A stretch of DNA of 13,513 nt from Candidatus Thorarchaeota archaeon (GCA_011365025.1 RDOF01000058.1:1-13513), one strand, 5' to 3'. Positions 7,029 through 13,513 are shown, counted from the first letter of the stretch. Program-made: numbers and translations. Notes: generated by a model from the sequence alone, not told the origin.

Positions 7029-7451
7029 CTACTTATCCACCTTGGCAATAATTACCTGCTTAACTCCATCTAGTTCCTCAAGGCTGCTCCGTAGTTCACT
7101 CTCTGCCATGGTCAACTGCTGTGCGTTGTAATAGCATTCGTAGTAACAGCGAGTACCCCGCAAACAGACACCCGTGGAGAAAAGGAGGTCCACAAGCCCA
7201 GCCTTCTTGAAAACCTGTGATAGGCGTGTAAGGAAATCGTTGGTAAGACGACCAATTTCCAGTGACAGATAGCTTACCTGATCATCCTCAAGTGGGAAAA
7301 TCTTGATGAGACGGTCCTTGTGAACTAGGACCATGAGACCGTTGCTTGTGCCCATTGCTTGCTTGAATTGGGCGGGAAATTTCACAGTTTCACTAGCGTC
7401 GAAAACGAGAACTTTGCCGGCTGTGGCACCATAGCTGTCTTCTGCGGACAT
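7029..7451 (-). CDS. AbrB-like plus ACT-like small protein
   Basis: A 140-residue protein with two apparent parts. Residues about 12-55 (VLVFDASETVKFPAQFKQAM then SNGLMVLVHKDRLIKIFPL) resemble the swapped-hairpin SpoVT/AbrB DNA-binding fold. The remainder holds a helix, then STGVCLRGTRCYYECYYN and ELRSSLEELDGVKQVIIAKV, the beta-alpha-beta rhythm of ACT-like ligand-binding domains with two or three Cys. It could be a small ligand-responsive regulator, but this fold reading is inference and I recognise no named family. The ribosome binding site AGGTGAT (complement of 7455-7461) is strong, 3 bases before the ATG. It diverges from the MFS gene. Confidence 0.55.
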   Translation of the reverse strand: MSAEDSYGATAGKVLVFDASETVKFPAQFKQAMGTSNGLMVLVHKDRLIKIFPLEDDQVSYLSLEIGRLTNDFLTRLSQVFKKAGLVDLLFSTGVCLRGTRCYYECYYNAQQLTMAESELRSSLEELDGVKQVIIAKVDK

Positions 7452-7521
7452 CTTATCACCTAGTCTAATGCCTACGACTCACGCATTGAAGTCTTTCAAC
7501 GTAAGATTTTGCGACACACGA

Positions 7522-7529
7522 ATATAAAT
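7522..7529. promoter_or_regulatory. TATA element for two divergent genes
   Basis: ATATAAAT reads as a TATA box on the plus strand and as ATTTATAT on the minus strand. It sits about 60 bases before the MFS start and about 70 before the AbrB/ACT-like start. No other good TATA box is seen in this 137-base divergent interval, so one element may serve both directions. Confidence 0.45.
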
Positions 7530-7588
7530 GATGACCCTATCAATGTCGCCAAGGTTTTAGGGTCCGAAAAAGCTACAAGGTGGTCAAT

Positions 7589-8788
7589 ATGGATAGGCGG
7601 ACTGCCATTGCATGGTCATTCTTTGACTTCGGAACAACGCCGGTAGCATTTGTGATAAATGCAATGTATTTGCCATTAATGGTGGTCGGCCTCGGAGGTA
7701 GCTATTCCATCGTGGGCAGTCTCTCCCTTGTCACTGGCTTGATTGCAGCCTGCTGGACGCCAATCGTAGGAGCCGCGATTGATAGAAGTAAGGAACGTTT
7801 TCGAACTCGAAAGGCCGTTATAATGACGTGTAGCATTATCGCCTCTGTTGACATATTCCTGATGTCGATTTCAGCAAGCCTAGTAGAATTGCTTCTTCTT
7901 TTCGTAATGATGTCGCTTTGCATTCAGACGGGGTGGATAGCTGTAAATGCGTACCTAGCTTCAGAAGCTTACAGGAGTCGAATGGGATCAGTTTCAGGTC
8001 TAGGCATTCTCATGGGATATATCGGAGGGGGAATAGGTGCTTTGCTAGCGATTGTGTTGGACCAAAACTTCGGAAGAAGCGCTGCCTTCGGAGCTATTGG
8101 AGGGTTTCTTATCATCTTCACCGCCATTCCGTCGATATTCCTAAAACACGACCAACCTATGAATATGGAAAGGAGTGACATGCTGTCCATAACCCTAGAT
8201 GCTGCGAAAGAAGTTGCTAGGAATCGATCCATCAAGGCCTACCTTTTTGGTTCGATACTCTGGGGGGATGCAATTTCGACCATCATGACCTTTGCTTCTC
8301 TTATCGCAATAGAAGTGCTATTGATTCCTGCGGAGAGTGCGATTCTCTTTCTAGGTTTGGCACTTCCTGGTGCTGCTCTTGGCTCTGTAATTCAAGGTCG
8401 GCTTGGAGACCGATATGGGGTTAGGCTTATGCAAGGACTGAACTTGGGTCTTTGGGCAATTGGATTTGCCACCATTATTCTCTGGGCAGAATTTGCACCA
8501 GTGGCTGTAGTTTCATCCATTGCTGGCTTTGCACTTGGCGGGAATCTGGCGCTCTCTCGTGCGCTATATGCCAAAATTATTCCCAAGGGTTTTGAGGCAA
8601 GGCTCTTTGGATTCTCCGCAATTTTCACCTTTTTTGGTGGAGCTCTGGGTCCTCTGTTGACAGGCTTTATTGCAGACCTGCCCGGCGTTGGGCTTCGTAC
8701 TGCATTGATAGTACCTTTGCTCTTTGTTCTCTTGAGTTTGCCAGCACTCGCCTTCATCCAAGAAAATGGTGCCCCTTTTGAGGGATGA
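7589..8788 (+). CDS. MFS transporter, UMF1/Atg22-like
   Basis: A 399-residue membrane protein with about 12 hydrophobic segments, the normal size of a major facilitator. The beginning (AIAWSFFDFGTTPVAFVINA) matches the AWxxYDWANS-like opening of the UMF1/Atg22 branch. The loop between segments 2 and 3 reads DRSKERFRTRK, and GRLGDRYG in the second half is the repeated MFS loop motif. The substrate cannot be told; some Atg22 relatives export amino acids. ATG 7589 is chosen since AGGTGG (7578-7583) lies 5 bases upstream; GTG 7580 would overlap this site. The stop (8786-8788) overlaps an ATG at 8785 and the nuclease frame follows at once, so the genes are probably co-translated. Confidence 0.8.
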   Translation: MDRRTAIAWSFFDFGTTPVAFVINAMYLPLMVVGLGGSYSIVGSLSLVTGLIAACWTPIVGAAIDRSKERFRTRKAVIMTCSIIASVDIFLMSISASLVELLLLFVMMSLCIQTGWIAVNAYLASEAYRSRMGSVSGLGILMGYIGGGIGALLAIVLDQNFGRSAAFGAIGGFLIIFTAIPSIFLKHDQPMNMERSDMLSITLDAAKEVARNRSIKAYLFGSILWGDAISTIMTFASLIAIEVLLIPAESAILFLGLALPGAALGSVIQGRLGDRYGVRLMQGLNLGLWAIGFATIILWAEFAPVAVVSSIAGFALGGNLALSRALYAKIIPKGFEARLFGFSAIFTFFGGALGPLLTGFIADLPGVGLRTALIVPLLFVLLSLPALAFIQENGAPFEG

Positions 8789-8790
8789 TA

Positions 8791-9075
8791 ATGCATCAAA
8801 AGGTGAGAGGCGATGTAGAGATGACTGAAACCGGCACAAAGCAGGTACGTAGGTACCGAGACGTTTCAGACTTAAGAACACAATTTCAGTGTGAGTACAG
8901 GCTCTTTTTGAACCAGAAACGAGGTATGCAATTCAGCTCCGCCGCGCAACAAGGAGCGCACCTCCATGAAAGAGTGAAATTGCATGCAGAGGGAAAAAGC
9001 CAAAGCAATTTGGGATTCCGCATCGTAGTCATTGCCGTGACGATTCTGGCGGCATTCCTTTGGATATTTGGGTGA
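8791..9075 (+). CDS. N-terminal half of a Cas4-like nuclease, with membrane helix
   Basis: A 94-residue product. YRDVSDLRTQFQCEYRLFL gives the opening helix and first cluster Cys (Cys34) of Cas4/RecB-type nucleases, and QQGAHLHERV gives motif I with its catalytic His (His59). It then ends in a membrane helix (about residues 74-94, LGFRIVVIAVTILAAFLWIF) and stops at TGA 9073-9075. The remaining active-site residues are all in the next frame, so this half alone cannot be a nuclease. For the start, ATG 8791 has GAGGG (8780-8784) 6 bases upstream. ATG 8785 overlaps the MFS stop, and ATG 8821 (GAGAGG 8805-8810) would give a shorter N-terminus closer to usual Cas4. Either a true two-subunit enzyme or one gene broken by a frameshift. 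Confidence 0.65.
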   Translation: MHQKVRGDVEMTETGTKQVRRYRDVSDLRTQFQCEYRLFLNQKRGMQFSSAAQQGAHLHERVKLHAEGKSQSNLGFRIVVIAVTILAAFLWIFG

Positions 9076-9740
9076 TTTCATTGGATGGCATCTCTGGTCT
9101 TTTCGCGTTGGTAGCATTTGTTGGCGGTTTGCTTATTCTAATGTCATGGGGCAAAAGCGGCATCTTCAGCTCCACTGCTAGGCTGCTTCGCCATTCTTCT
9201 GAATCTAGATGGACCCTAAGACAATTCCTGAGTATGAACTTGAACCAACCAAAATCAAGGGAGAGTTTTCTTTTCTCGGAAGAATCTGTGGTTTCAGTTG
9301 GGTATCGCTATAATGGTCGGTTTGATGCCGCAATTCTACATTGGGAAGAAGTGCCCGTTTTGGATGCAATCATCGAGCGCAAATTTCCAGTGAACTACCT
9401 TCCGGATCAGCCGAAACCGGAGGACTTCTTCCAAGCCGGATTGTATGCGCTTGCGCTAATGGAGAAGGGTGTGTCCTGCAGCACAACCAAGTTGGTCCTT
9501 GTTTACTGTACTCAAGACAATGCACGAAAGTGTAGCAGTGAAAGCAAAACAAGATGTATGACATGTTCTGAAAGCAAGACTTTCGAAAGGCGGTTCAAGC
9601 CAAAGCCAATCATCAAACAGCTCCGCGAATTTGATGAGTACTGGTACAGAGACCGCTCACCAAGACCATCCCCAGACTCTTCGAAATGTAGAGCATGTCC
9701 ATATGGCATGGAAGGCTCCTGCAATTACTCTGCTGTGTAG
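9072..9740 (+). CDS. C-terminal half of a Cas4-like PD-(D/E)XK nuclease
   Basis: A 222-residue product if begun at GTG 9072, which overlaps the preceding stop in the GTGA arrangement (TTG 9060 is the alternative). A membrane helix comes first (about residues 7-26, SGLFALVAFVGGLLILM). The nuclease core then shows motif II Asp85 (GRFDAAI), motif III Glu102-x-Lys104 (IIERKF), Gln121 and Tyr125 (FFQAGLYALAL), and the C-terminal cluster cysteines 206, 209 and 217 (CRACPYGMEGSC). Together with Cys and His of the upstream frame this completes a Cas4-like [4Fe-4S] nuclease. An extra Cys-rich stretch (Cys146, 154, 162, 165) is unusual. Basic residues follow the helix (K28, R37, R40), placing the core in the cytoplasm. 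No other cas genes are visible, so it is not shown to be part of CRISPR immunity. Confidence 0.7.
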   Translation: MISLDGISGLFALVAFVGGLLILMSWGKSGIFSSTARLLRHSSESRWTLRQFLSMNLNQPKSRESFLFSEESVVSVGYRYNGRFDAAILHWEEVPVLDAIIERKFPVNYLPDQPKPEDFFQAGLYALALMEKGVSCSTTKLVLVYCTQDNARKCSSESKTRCMTCSESKTFERRFKPKPIIKQLREFDEYWYRDRSPRPSPDSSKCRACPYGMEGSCNYSAV

Positions 9741-9778
9741 GCAAAAGAGTAATCACTGTCTAAGTGCTGGCTACTATT

Positions 9779-10192
9779 ATGCAAGAACTAAGAGATTTCC
9801 TGAACCAGGTCATAATTGCCAAGAGACGGTTCAAGGAGATGTATTATACTTCCCGTGAGTCCAATACAAAATCCGACTCCAAACGGCTTGTTGTAGCGAC
9901 CATCACGGTTCAGAGGTCTCTTGAGCAATTACTGGAGATATCTCGAAAATCCAAGATTGCAAAGAAAGTGCTTCAGGATCGAAAGGCAACCCTCTCCCTT
10001 CGGAAATGGTCCGTGGGGCTCCCAAAAAGAGTCAAGGATTTCATAGAAAAGAAAAAGAAGCTGAATCCAGATCTCTTAGGAAAATTCTATGAAGCATTGA
10101 TGGCCTATCTGGAAGGAATTGGCGAGGAACTCGCTGCTTGGATTGAAGATATTCAGACGCTTTCGGAGATTCCACGTGTACCAAGAGACTAG
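9779..10192 (+). CDS. Unknown helical, basic protein
   Basis: Not recognised. From ATG 9779 the product has 137 residues, is rich in Lys and Arg and predicted all helical, with no signal peptide or membrane segment. Stretches such as EKKKKLNPDLLGKFYEALMA and LEGIGEELAAWIEDIQTL look like amphipathic helices. GTG 9764 would add five residues; neither start has a clear ribosome binding site. It follows the Cas4-like pair by fewer than 40 bases on the same strand and may be made with it, so a partner role is possible but unsupported. It ends 8 bases from the end of the convergent release factor gene. Confidence 0.6.
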   Translation: MQELRDFLNQVIIAKRRFKEMYYTSRESNTKSDSKRLVVATITVQRSLEQLLEISRKSKIAKKVLQDRKATLSLRKWSVGLPKRVKDFIEKKKKLNPDLLGKFYEALMAYLEGIGEELAAWIEDIQTLSEIPRVPRD

Positions 10193-10200
10193 TTGTATGC

Positions 10201-11280
10201 TCACCATCGGAGAATAGCAGCAATGCTTCCAAAGGACTTCAGCTGAGCGCCAGACTCCGTTTGACTTGAGAACACCATGATTTCGGTCCCATATTCCGAG
10301 GCTTCATCGTAAAGGGCATCAATCAGTTCGAGTTCATCCTCCAGAATCAATACTTTTTCCACTCGCCCCTCCTTTAGGGCACTAAGAACCTCGGCCTTAC
10401 CGTAAGCAACTCCTGTTTCTCCCTTCATTAGTGACTCTATGAAGGACTCCCAGGCCTCGCGCTCCGCGTAGATCTCTGTCTCGCGAAGTACGCGTGATGC
10501 TTCCTTTACTGCTTGATAGAGGCCGGTCTCGTCGATAACGCTCACAGGAATAATAACCTCAGCGACCTTCTCTCTCAACCGGTAGTCCAAGTCGCCCTTA
10601 TCAAGGAATTCCATTGCTCGAATTGTATTGCCACCCAACACAATTGCATCGATATTCTGAAGGTTGTCAAGGAGTAATTCATTCAATATCCGTCCAACGT
10701 ACTTGAAGAACTCCATCATTTTCTCTTCTCGAATTCTCAGATATCTCTTGGCACTCTGACCTCCCGCGCGTGTCTTGCCGATGATATAGAAATCCTCGTC
10801 TCGAACAAGCTCAAGATGCTTTCCTCTGAGATAGCCAATGGTCACCTTCCCACCTTCGATAAGAACAATCACGACTAGGCTCTTTGGAAGGGTCATATCT
10901 TCCAGTTCCTCAGTGATGAACTCACGTCCGCAAATGTAGGTAAACTGAGAAACTGGAGCGGGCGGTACTATAATCTCCCGTATCTCTTCATTTGACCCGC
11001 CCTCCTCCATTATGCCAAAGAAAAATGCTATGCCATTTGGTGGAATGTCATTCATCTTTGTGAGTTCACTCAGAATAGCAGTAAGATTATCCTGGACATT
11101 TTTTCGATTTGCTTTGCTTTTGATGTTGTCAGCACCTGCTAGCTCAGACTTAACAAAGCTCACAACATCGACAAGCGCCTTTGAAGGGGGAACATAGAGA
11201 GTGGTAAAGGAGCTATGCCTACCCTGATGTGATTTCAGCTCTCCCACTTTCTTTTTGAGCCGTTGACGCTGGGCAGACAT
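10201..11280 (-). CDS. prf1: Archaeal release factor aRF1, short form
   Basis: Class I release factor of the eRF1/aRF1 family, which reads all three stop codons and triggers peptide release. Domain 1 holds NIKS (residues 52-55) and YxCxxxF (YICGREF, 115-121), with the Glu six residues before NIKS kept (E46). Domain 2 has the GGQ loop (173-175, KTRAGGQSAKRY). Domain 3 ends in GSIAAILRW. At 359 residues it is about 50-60 shorter than usual archaeal aRF1 because the minidomain, with its CxxC pairs in many archaea, is missing: VEKVLILEDELELIDALYDE runs straight on. The GTS-loop position reads HSS (22-24). It is not Pelota, which lacks GGQ. GAGGTGA stands 6 bases before the ATG. It could be the main aRF1 or a second copy. 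Confidence 0.85.
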   Translation of the reverse strand: MSAQRQRLKKKVGELKSHQGRHSSFTTLYVPPSKALVDVVSFVKSELAGADNIKSKANRKNVQDNLTAILSELTKMNDIPPNGIAFFFGIMEEGGSNEEIREIIVPPAPVSQFTYICGREFITEELEDMTLPKSLVVIVLIEGGKVTIGYLRGKHLELVRDEDFYIIGKTRAGGQSAKRYLRIREEKMMEFFKYVGRILNELLLDNLQNIDAIVLGGNTIRAMEFLDKGDLDYRLREKVAEVIIPVSVIDETGLYQAVKEASRVLRETEIYAEREAWESFIESLMKGETGVAYGKAEVLSALKEGRVEKVLILEDELELIDALYDEASEYGTEIMVFSSQTESGAQLKSFGSIAAILRW

Positions 11281-11540
11281 TTCCTTTCACCTCTTCGATT
11301 GTGATGTTTTGACGGATTTCATGAAGAACAAGAAGCCAATAGGCAACCGCCAAGAGAGTTCGCTCGGAGTGGCTATTTGAACATTGCGCCACTGGTAAAA
11401 AATCACATGTTTCTAGGCACTCACGAAGGTTTCCACGCACGTGCACAGACCACCAGAGAGGTGAATGAGAAACGAATGGAGAGCCAAAGTTATGTACTAC
11501 TTCTTCAGGTCAGGTCATTTGTGAAGGAACCTACGTATTG
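11281..11540. other. Gap upstream of the release factor gene
   Basis: Contains the ribosome binding site of prf1 (GAGGTGA on the minus strand near 11287-11293) but no clear TATA box. A minus-strand frame open from about 11526 to 11219 includes a protein-like helical stretch (ERTLLAVAYWLLVLHEIRQN). It overlaps the release factor start by about 60 bases and has no ribosome binding site, so I do not call it a gene. Confidence 0.4.
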
Positions 11541-11765
11541 TTAAAACGGGAGGATTCCCACAACACCCACTGATACCAGAGTTGCCAAGATGAAGATAGC
11601 CACTGGTGACTGAAGAACCACAACCTGCACAATATCTGTTGTATGCAGCATGAAGCAGACAGTGGTACTTGGTGGCCCGTGTATTGGGTCGATATATAGG
11701 TCCAAGGCAAATGTGTAGCTACCAACCGCCCTCGAAACGAGCCAGTCTTGTGGGGTGGCGACAAA
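11541..11765 (-). pseudogene. 3' remnant of a membrane-anchored protein gene
   Basis: A 74-codon minus-strand frame with a natural protein character and no ATG or GTG near its beginning. It opens after a TAA (11766-11768) and ends at TAA 11541-11543. The middle reads GSYTFALDLYIDPIHGPPST, beta-strand-like as in extracellular Ig-like folds, and the end SPVAIFILATLVSVGVVGIL is a C-terminal membrane helix. That is the usual layout of an archaeal surface protein anchored by its C-terminus. With no start codon before a TTG at codon 21 and no upstream continuation in other frames, it is probably a truncated gene. An unusual start or a sequencing break cannot be excluded. Confidence 0.45.
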
Positions 11766-11848
11766 TTAAAAAGGTCATTGGTGATTTAGCAAAATCCACA
11801 GGTGAAGAAGGGATGTACCGCCAATTTACATTGTGATAGCAAAGCTTC

Positions 11849-11856
11849 TTTTATAC
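11849..11856 (+). promoter_or_regulatory. TATA box of pheS
   Basis: TTTTATAC, preceded by AAAGC that can serve as the BRE. Typical spacing predicts transcription from about 11878, which is the ATG of the small leader ORF. Confidence 0.55.
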
Positions 11857-11877
11857 CGGCATAGACAACATGCGGTA

Positions 11878-11928
11878 ATGCCCTCAAACCAGCATTTCAA
11901 CAAGCTAGGAGTTTTGATACGCCAATGA
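11878..11928 (+). CDS. Possible 16-residue leader ORF of pheS
   Basis: ATG 11878 opens MPSNQHFNKLGVLIRQ and stops at TGA 11926-11928, overlapping the pheS start (ATG 11925) in an ATGA arrangement. The ATG lies about 26 bases after the TATA centre, so the mRNA may begin at it and be leaderless. Translation of it could feed ribosomes into pheS. It is not Phe-rich (one Phe), which argues against classical attenuation. Coding is not proven. Confidence 0.3.
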   Translation: MPSNQHFNKLGVLIRQ

Positions 11929-13433
11929 TGGAACAATTGACAGAAGGAGAGAAGAGAATTCTTCAGTGCCTCTTGGATTTGGGAGAAAGGGCTTCTGCAT
12001 CAGAGATCGCAGATGCAATTAATCAGAATGAAGAGCGAATTGTATCAATTCTAAATGCTCTTTCCGAAAGAGGATTGGTGGAGCTGCGTTCAGAGGAATC
12101 CATATCGTTTACCATCACTGAAGAAGGATCTCAGTACTTGGAAGACGGACTACCTGAAGTACGTCTCTTTCAGGCAGTCAAGGAGCTTGGAGGAAAAGCT
12201 GTATTTGAGGTGGCATTTGCGAAGAGCAATCTCCCGCAGAATACAAAGAGAATTGCGATGAACTGGGCTAGAAAGAATGGTTGGCTGAGCATCTCAAAAG
12301 TCGATGGTAAGACCGCCCTAGAAACGAATGTTGACCAATTCAATGACCTAGTATACGAGGTTTTACAAACTATAAGCGATGGGTCGCAGGAGATTCCCGA
12401 AGCTCTTGACTCAGCTTTACAACAGGCAATTGAGAGAACATTAGTTTCTAGAAACACTAAGAAGGTGTTCTCCGCAAACTTGCGCTCTGAGAAGAGGGCG
12501 GCAATTGATGAAATACTTGGCCTAGAAACTGGAGGCGTTGTGGCACTCACTCCTGAAATGCTAGCAGATGGAAGCTGGAAAGAAAAAGCATTCAGGCCAT
12601 TCAATGTCGAACTTCAACCGGCCCATGTAAGCTATGGAAAGAAGCACTCCTATGCTGAGTTCAACAACTGGCTACGCGAGATACTAGTAGGTCTCGGCTT
12701 CACAGAATGGTTCGGCCCCTATGTGGAAACCGAGTTCTGGAATAATGACACTCTATTTGTACCACAAGACCATGTAGCCAGAGAGGTTCAGGACCAGTTC
12801 AGGGTAGTAGAGCCTTACGACCATGGGGATATCAGAGACCAGCAATACTACAAAGCAGTCAAGAGCGTTCATGAGAATGGCGGCAATACCGGTTCGAAAG
12901 GCTGGGAGGCCCCCTACAGCAAAGAGGTGGCAACTCGTCTATGTCTACGAGCCCACACGACACCAGTTTCAATGAGGTATCTCTGGGAACACAGAGAATC
13001 ACCGCAGAAGATGTTCATTATAGACCGCAACTTCAGATCGGAATCCTTGAGTGCAAGGCATGCTCAGGAGTTCAATCAGTGCGAGGGTATCATAATGGAT
13101 AAGGGGCTCACACTAAGGAACCTAATCGGGTACCTGACTGAGATCTGCAGGCGTGTTGGCATTGAGAAGGTCAAGTACAAACCAGGACAATTTCCCTTTA
13201 CTGAACCAAGTGTGGAAGTCTTCGCGAAGCATGAAGTCCTAGGATGGATCGAAGTTGCACCTGGTGGCATATTCAGGCCAGAAGTGACACATCCCCTTGG
13301 AATCACGGACCCAGTTCTAGCTTGGGGCATTGGCTCTGGCCGGCTTTACATGGCATCGATGGGAATTAATGACATTCGAGAACTCTATTCCAGAGATCTT
13401 GGTTTGCTAAGACGGATGAGTTTCCTAAGGTAG
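11925..13433 (+). CDS. pheS: Phenylalanyl-tRNA synthetase alpha subunit
   Basis: A 502-residue catalytic subunit of the heterotetrameric archaeal/eukaryotic-type PheRS, which charges tRNA-Phe in the cytoplasm. The N-terminal winged-helix region (about 1-75, GEKRILQCLLDLGERASASE then LVELRSEESISFTITEEG) is the family's DNA-binding-like module. The class II core begins near residue 225 (QPAHVSYGKKHSY), with motif 2 near 363 (FIIDRNFRSE), EFNQCEGI near 381, FPFTEPSVEVF, FRPEVTHPLG, and motif 3 near 465 (WGIGSGRLYM then DIRELYSRDL). Length is normal. AGGAG (11907-11911) is 13 bases before ATG 11925, a little far; a second ATG follows directly. The beta gene follows after nine bases. Confidence 0.95.
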   Translation: MMEQLTEGEKRILQCLLDLGERASASEIADAINQNEERIVSILNALSERGLVELRSEESISFTITEEGSQYLEDGLPEVRLFQAVKELGGKAVFEVAFAKSNLPQNTKRIAMNWARKNGWLSISKVDGKTALETNVDQFNDLVYEVLQTISDGSQEIPEALDSALQQAIERTLVSRNTKKVFSANLRSEKRAAIDEILGLETGGVVALTPEMLADGSWKEKAFRPFNVELQPAHVSYGKKHSYAEFNNWLREILVGLGFTEWFGPYVETEFWNNDTLFVPQDHVAREVQDQFRVVEPYDHGDIRDQQYYKAVKSVHENGGNTGSKGWEAPYSKEVATRLCLRAHTTPVSMRYLWEHRESPQKMFIIDRNFRSESLSARHAQEFNQCEGIIMDKGLTLRNLIGYLTEICRRVGIEKVKYKPGQFPFTEPSVEVFAKHEVLGWIEVAPGGIFRPEVTHPLGITDPVLAWGIGSGRLYMASMGINDIRELYSRDLGLLRRMSFLR

Positions 13434-13442
13434 GTGTGGAAT

Positions 13443-13513
13443 GTGATAGTTAACTGCTTACTAACCAGTTTCACGGAATTGATTGGAAGGAAACTGAGTC
13501 TGAAAGAACTGGA
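13443..13513 (+). CDS. pheT: Phenylalanyl-tRNA synthetase beta subunit, start only
   Basis: GTG 13443 opens a frame that runs off the window. It reads MIVNCLLTSFTELIGRKLSL and continues KEL, matching the start of archaeal PheT, where a short strand is followed by a helix of the form DLxxLIGRxLSxEEL. AGGTG (13432-13436), overlapping the pheS stop, is 6 bases upstream. Position directly behind pheS supports the call; only 23 codons can be seen. Confidence 0.7.
   Translation, partial: MIVNCLLTSFTELIGRKLSLKEL

Noticed and set aside
9060..9075. Programmed -1 frameshift at TTTGGGT
   Set aside because: The heptamer is not in the phase needed for tandem slippage; the GTGA overlap explains the arrangement more simply.
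8785..9740. CRISPR-Cas locus
   Set aside because: A Cas4-like nuclease is present, but no repeat array and no cas1, cas2 or effector gene is visible. Solo Cas4-like proteins are common in archaea.
11465..11524. 19-codon ORF after GAGAGGTGA
   Set aside because: The purine-rich site touches the ATG, leaving no spacing, and the peptide resembles nothing.

Overview
The window looks archaeal. It carries an archaeal/eukaryotic-type PheRS alpha gene (with the start of the beta gene behind it), an eRF1-type release factor, an archaeal-type myo-inositol-1-phosphate synthase, TATA boxes of the CTTTAAAA/TTTTATAC type, and GGTGA/GAGG ribosome binding sites. By eye the base composition is intermediate (mid-40s % GC). 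The mix of bacterial-looking flavoenzymes, a UMF1-like transporter and archaeal information genes would fit an Asgard archaeon such as Thorarchaeota, but this is an impression, not a proof. Genes are tightly packed and all three stop codons are used (6 TAG, 6 TGA, 2 TAA among 14 complete genes).

Region 1 (1-4461, + strand) is an operon. After the tail of an upstream reading frame come an SCP2-domain protein, two tandem gap-free 468-residue paralogues of a GlcD-type FAD oxidase, and a GlcF/HdrD-type iron-sulfur protein with two cluster motifs and two CCG domains. The set resembles a membrane-peripheral 2-hydroxyacid dehydrogenase, but the usual GlcD C-terminal His motif is altered and an SCP2 lipid-binding partner is present, so the substrate is open and may be lipid-like.

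Region 2 (4462-4876) is a 415-base gap with a possible structured RNA, a doubtful small ORF, a poly-T tract and the promoter of the next gene. Region 3 (4877-7451) holds ino1 (+), then three minus-strand genes: a CpXC zinc-ribbon protein, a small VTT/DedA-like membrane protein and a two-part AbrB-like/ACT-like protein. Region 4 (7452-10192, +) starts at a possible two-way TATA element and reads through a UMF1-like MFS transporter, a Cas4-like nuclease divided over two overlapping reading frames that each carry one membrane helix, and an unknown helical protein.

Region 5 (10201-11280, -) is an aRF1 that keeps NIKS, YxCxxxF and GGQ but lacks the minidomain of the C-terminal domain and has a changed GTS loop. 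Region 6 (11281-11924) is a 644-base gap with the decayed or truncated 3' end of a membrane-anchored protein gene on the minus strand and the promoter and a 16-codon leader ORF for pheS. Region 7 (11925-13513, +) is pheS followed by the start of pheT.

The most notable points are the split membrane-tethered Cas4-like nuclease, the minidomain-less release factor, the overlapping leader ORF of pheS, and the membrane-protein remnant hidden in the pheS upstream gap.
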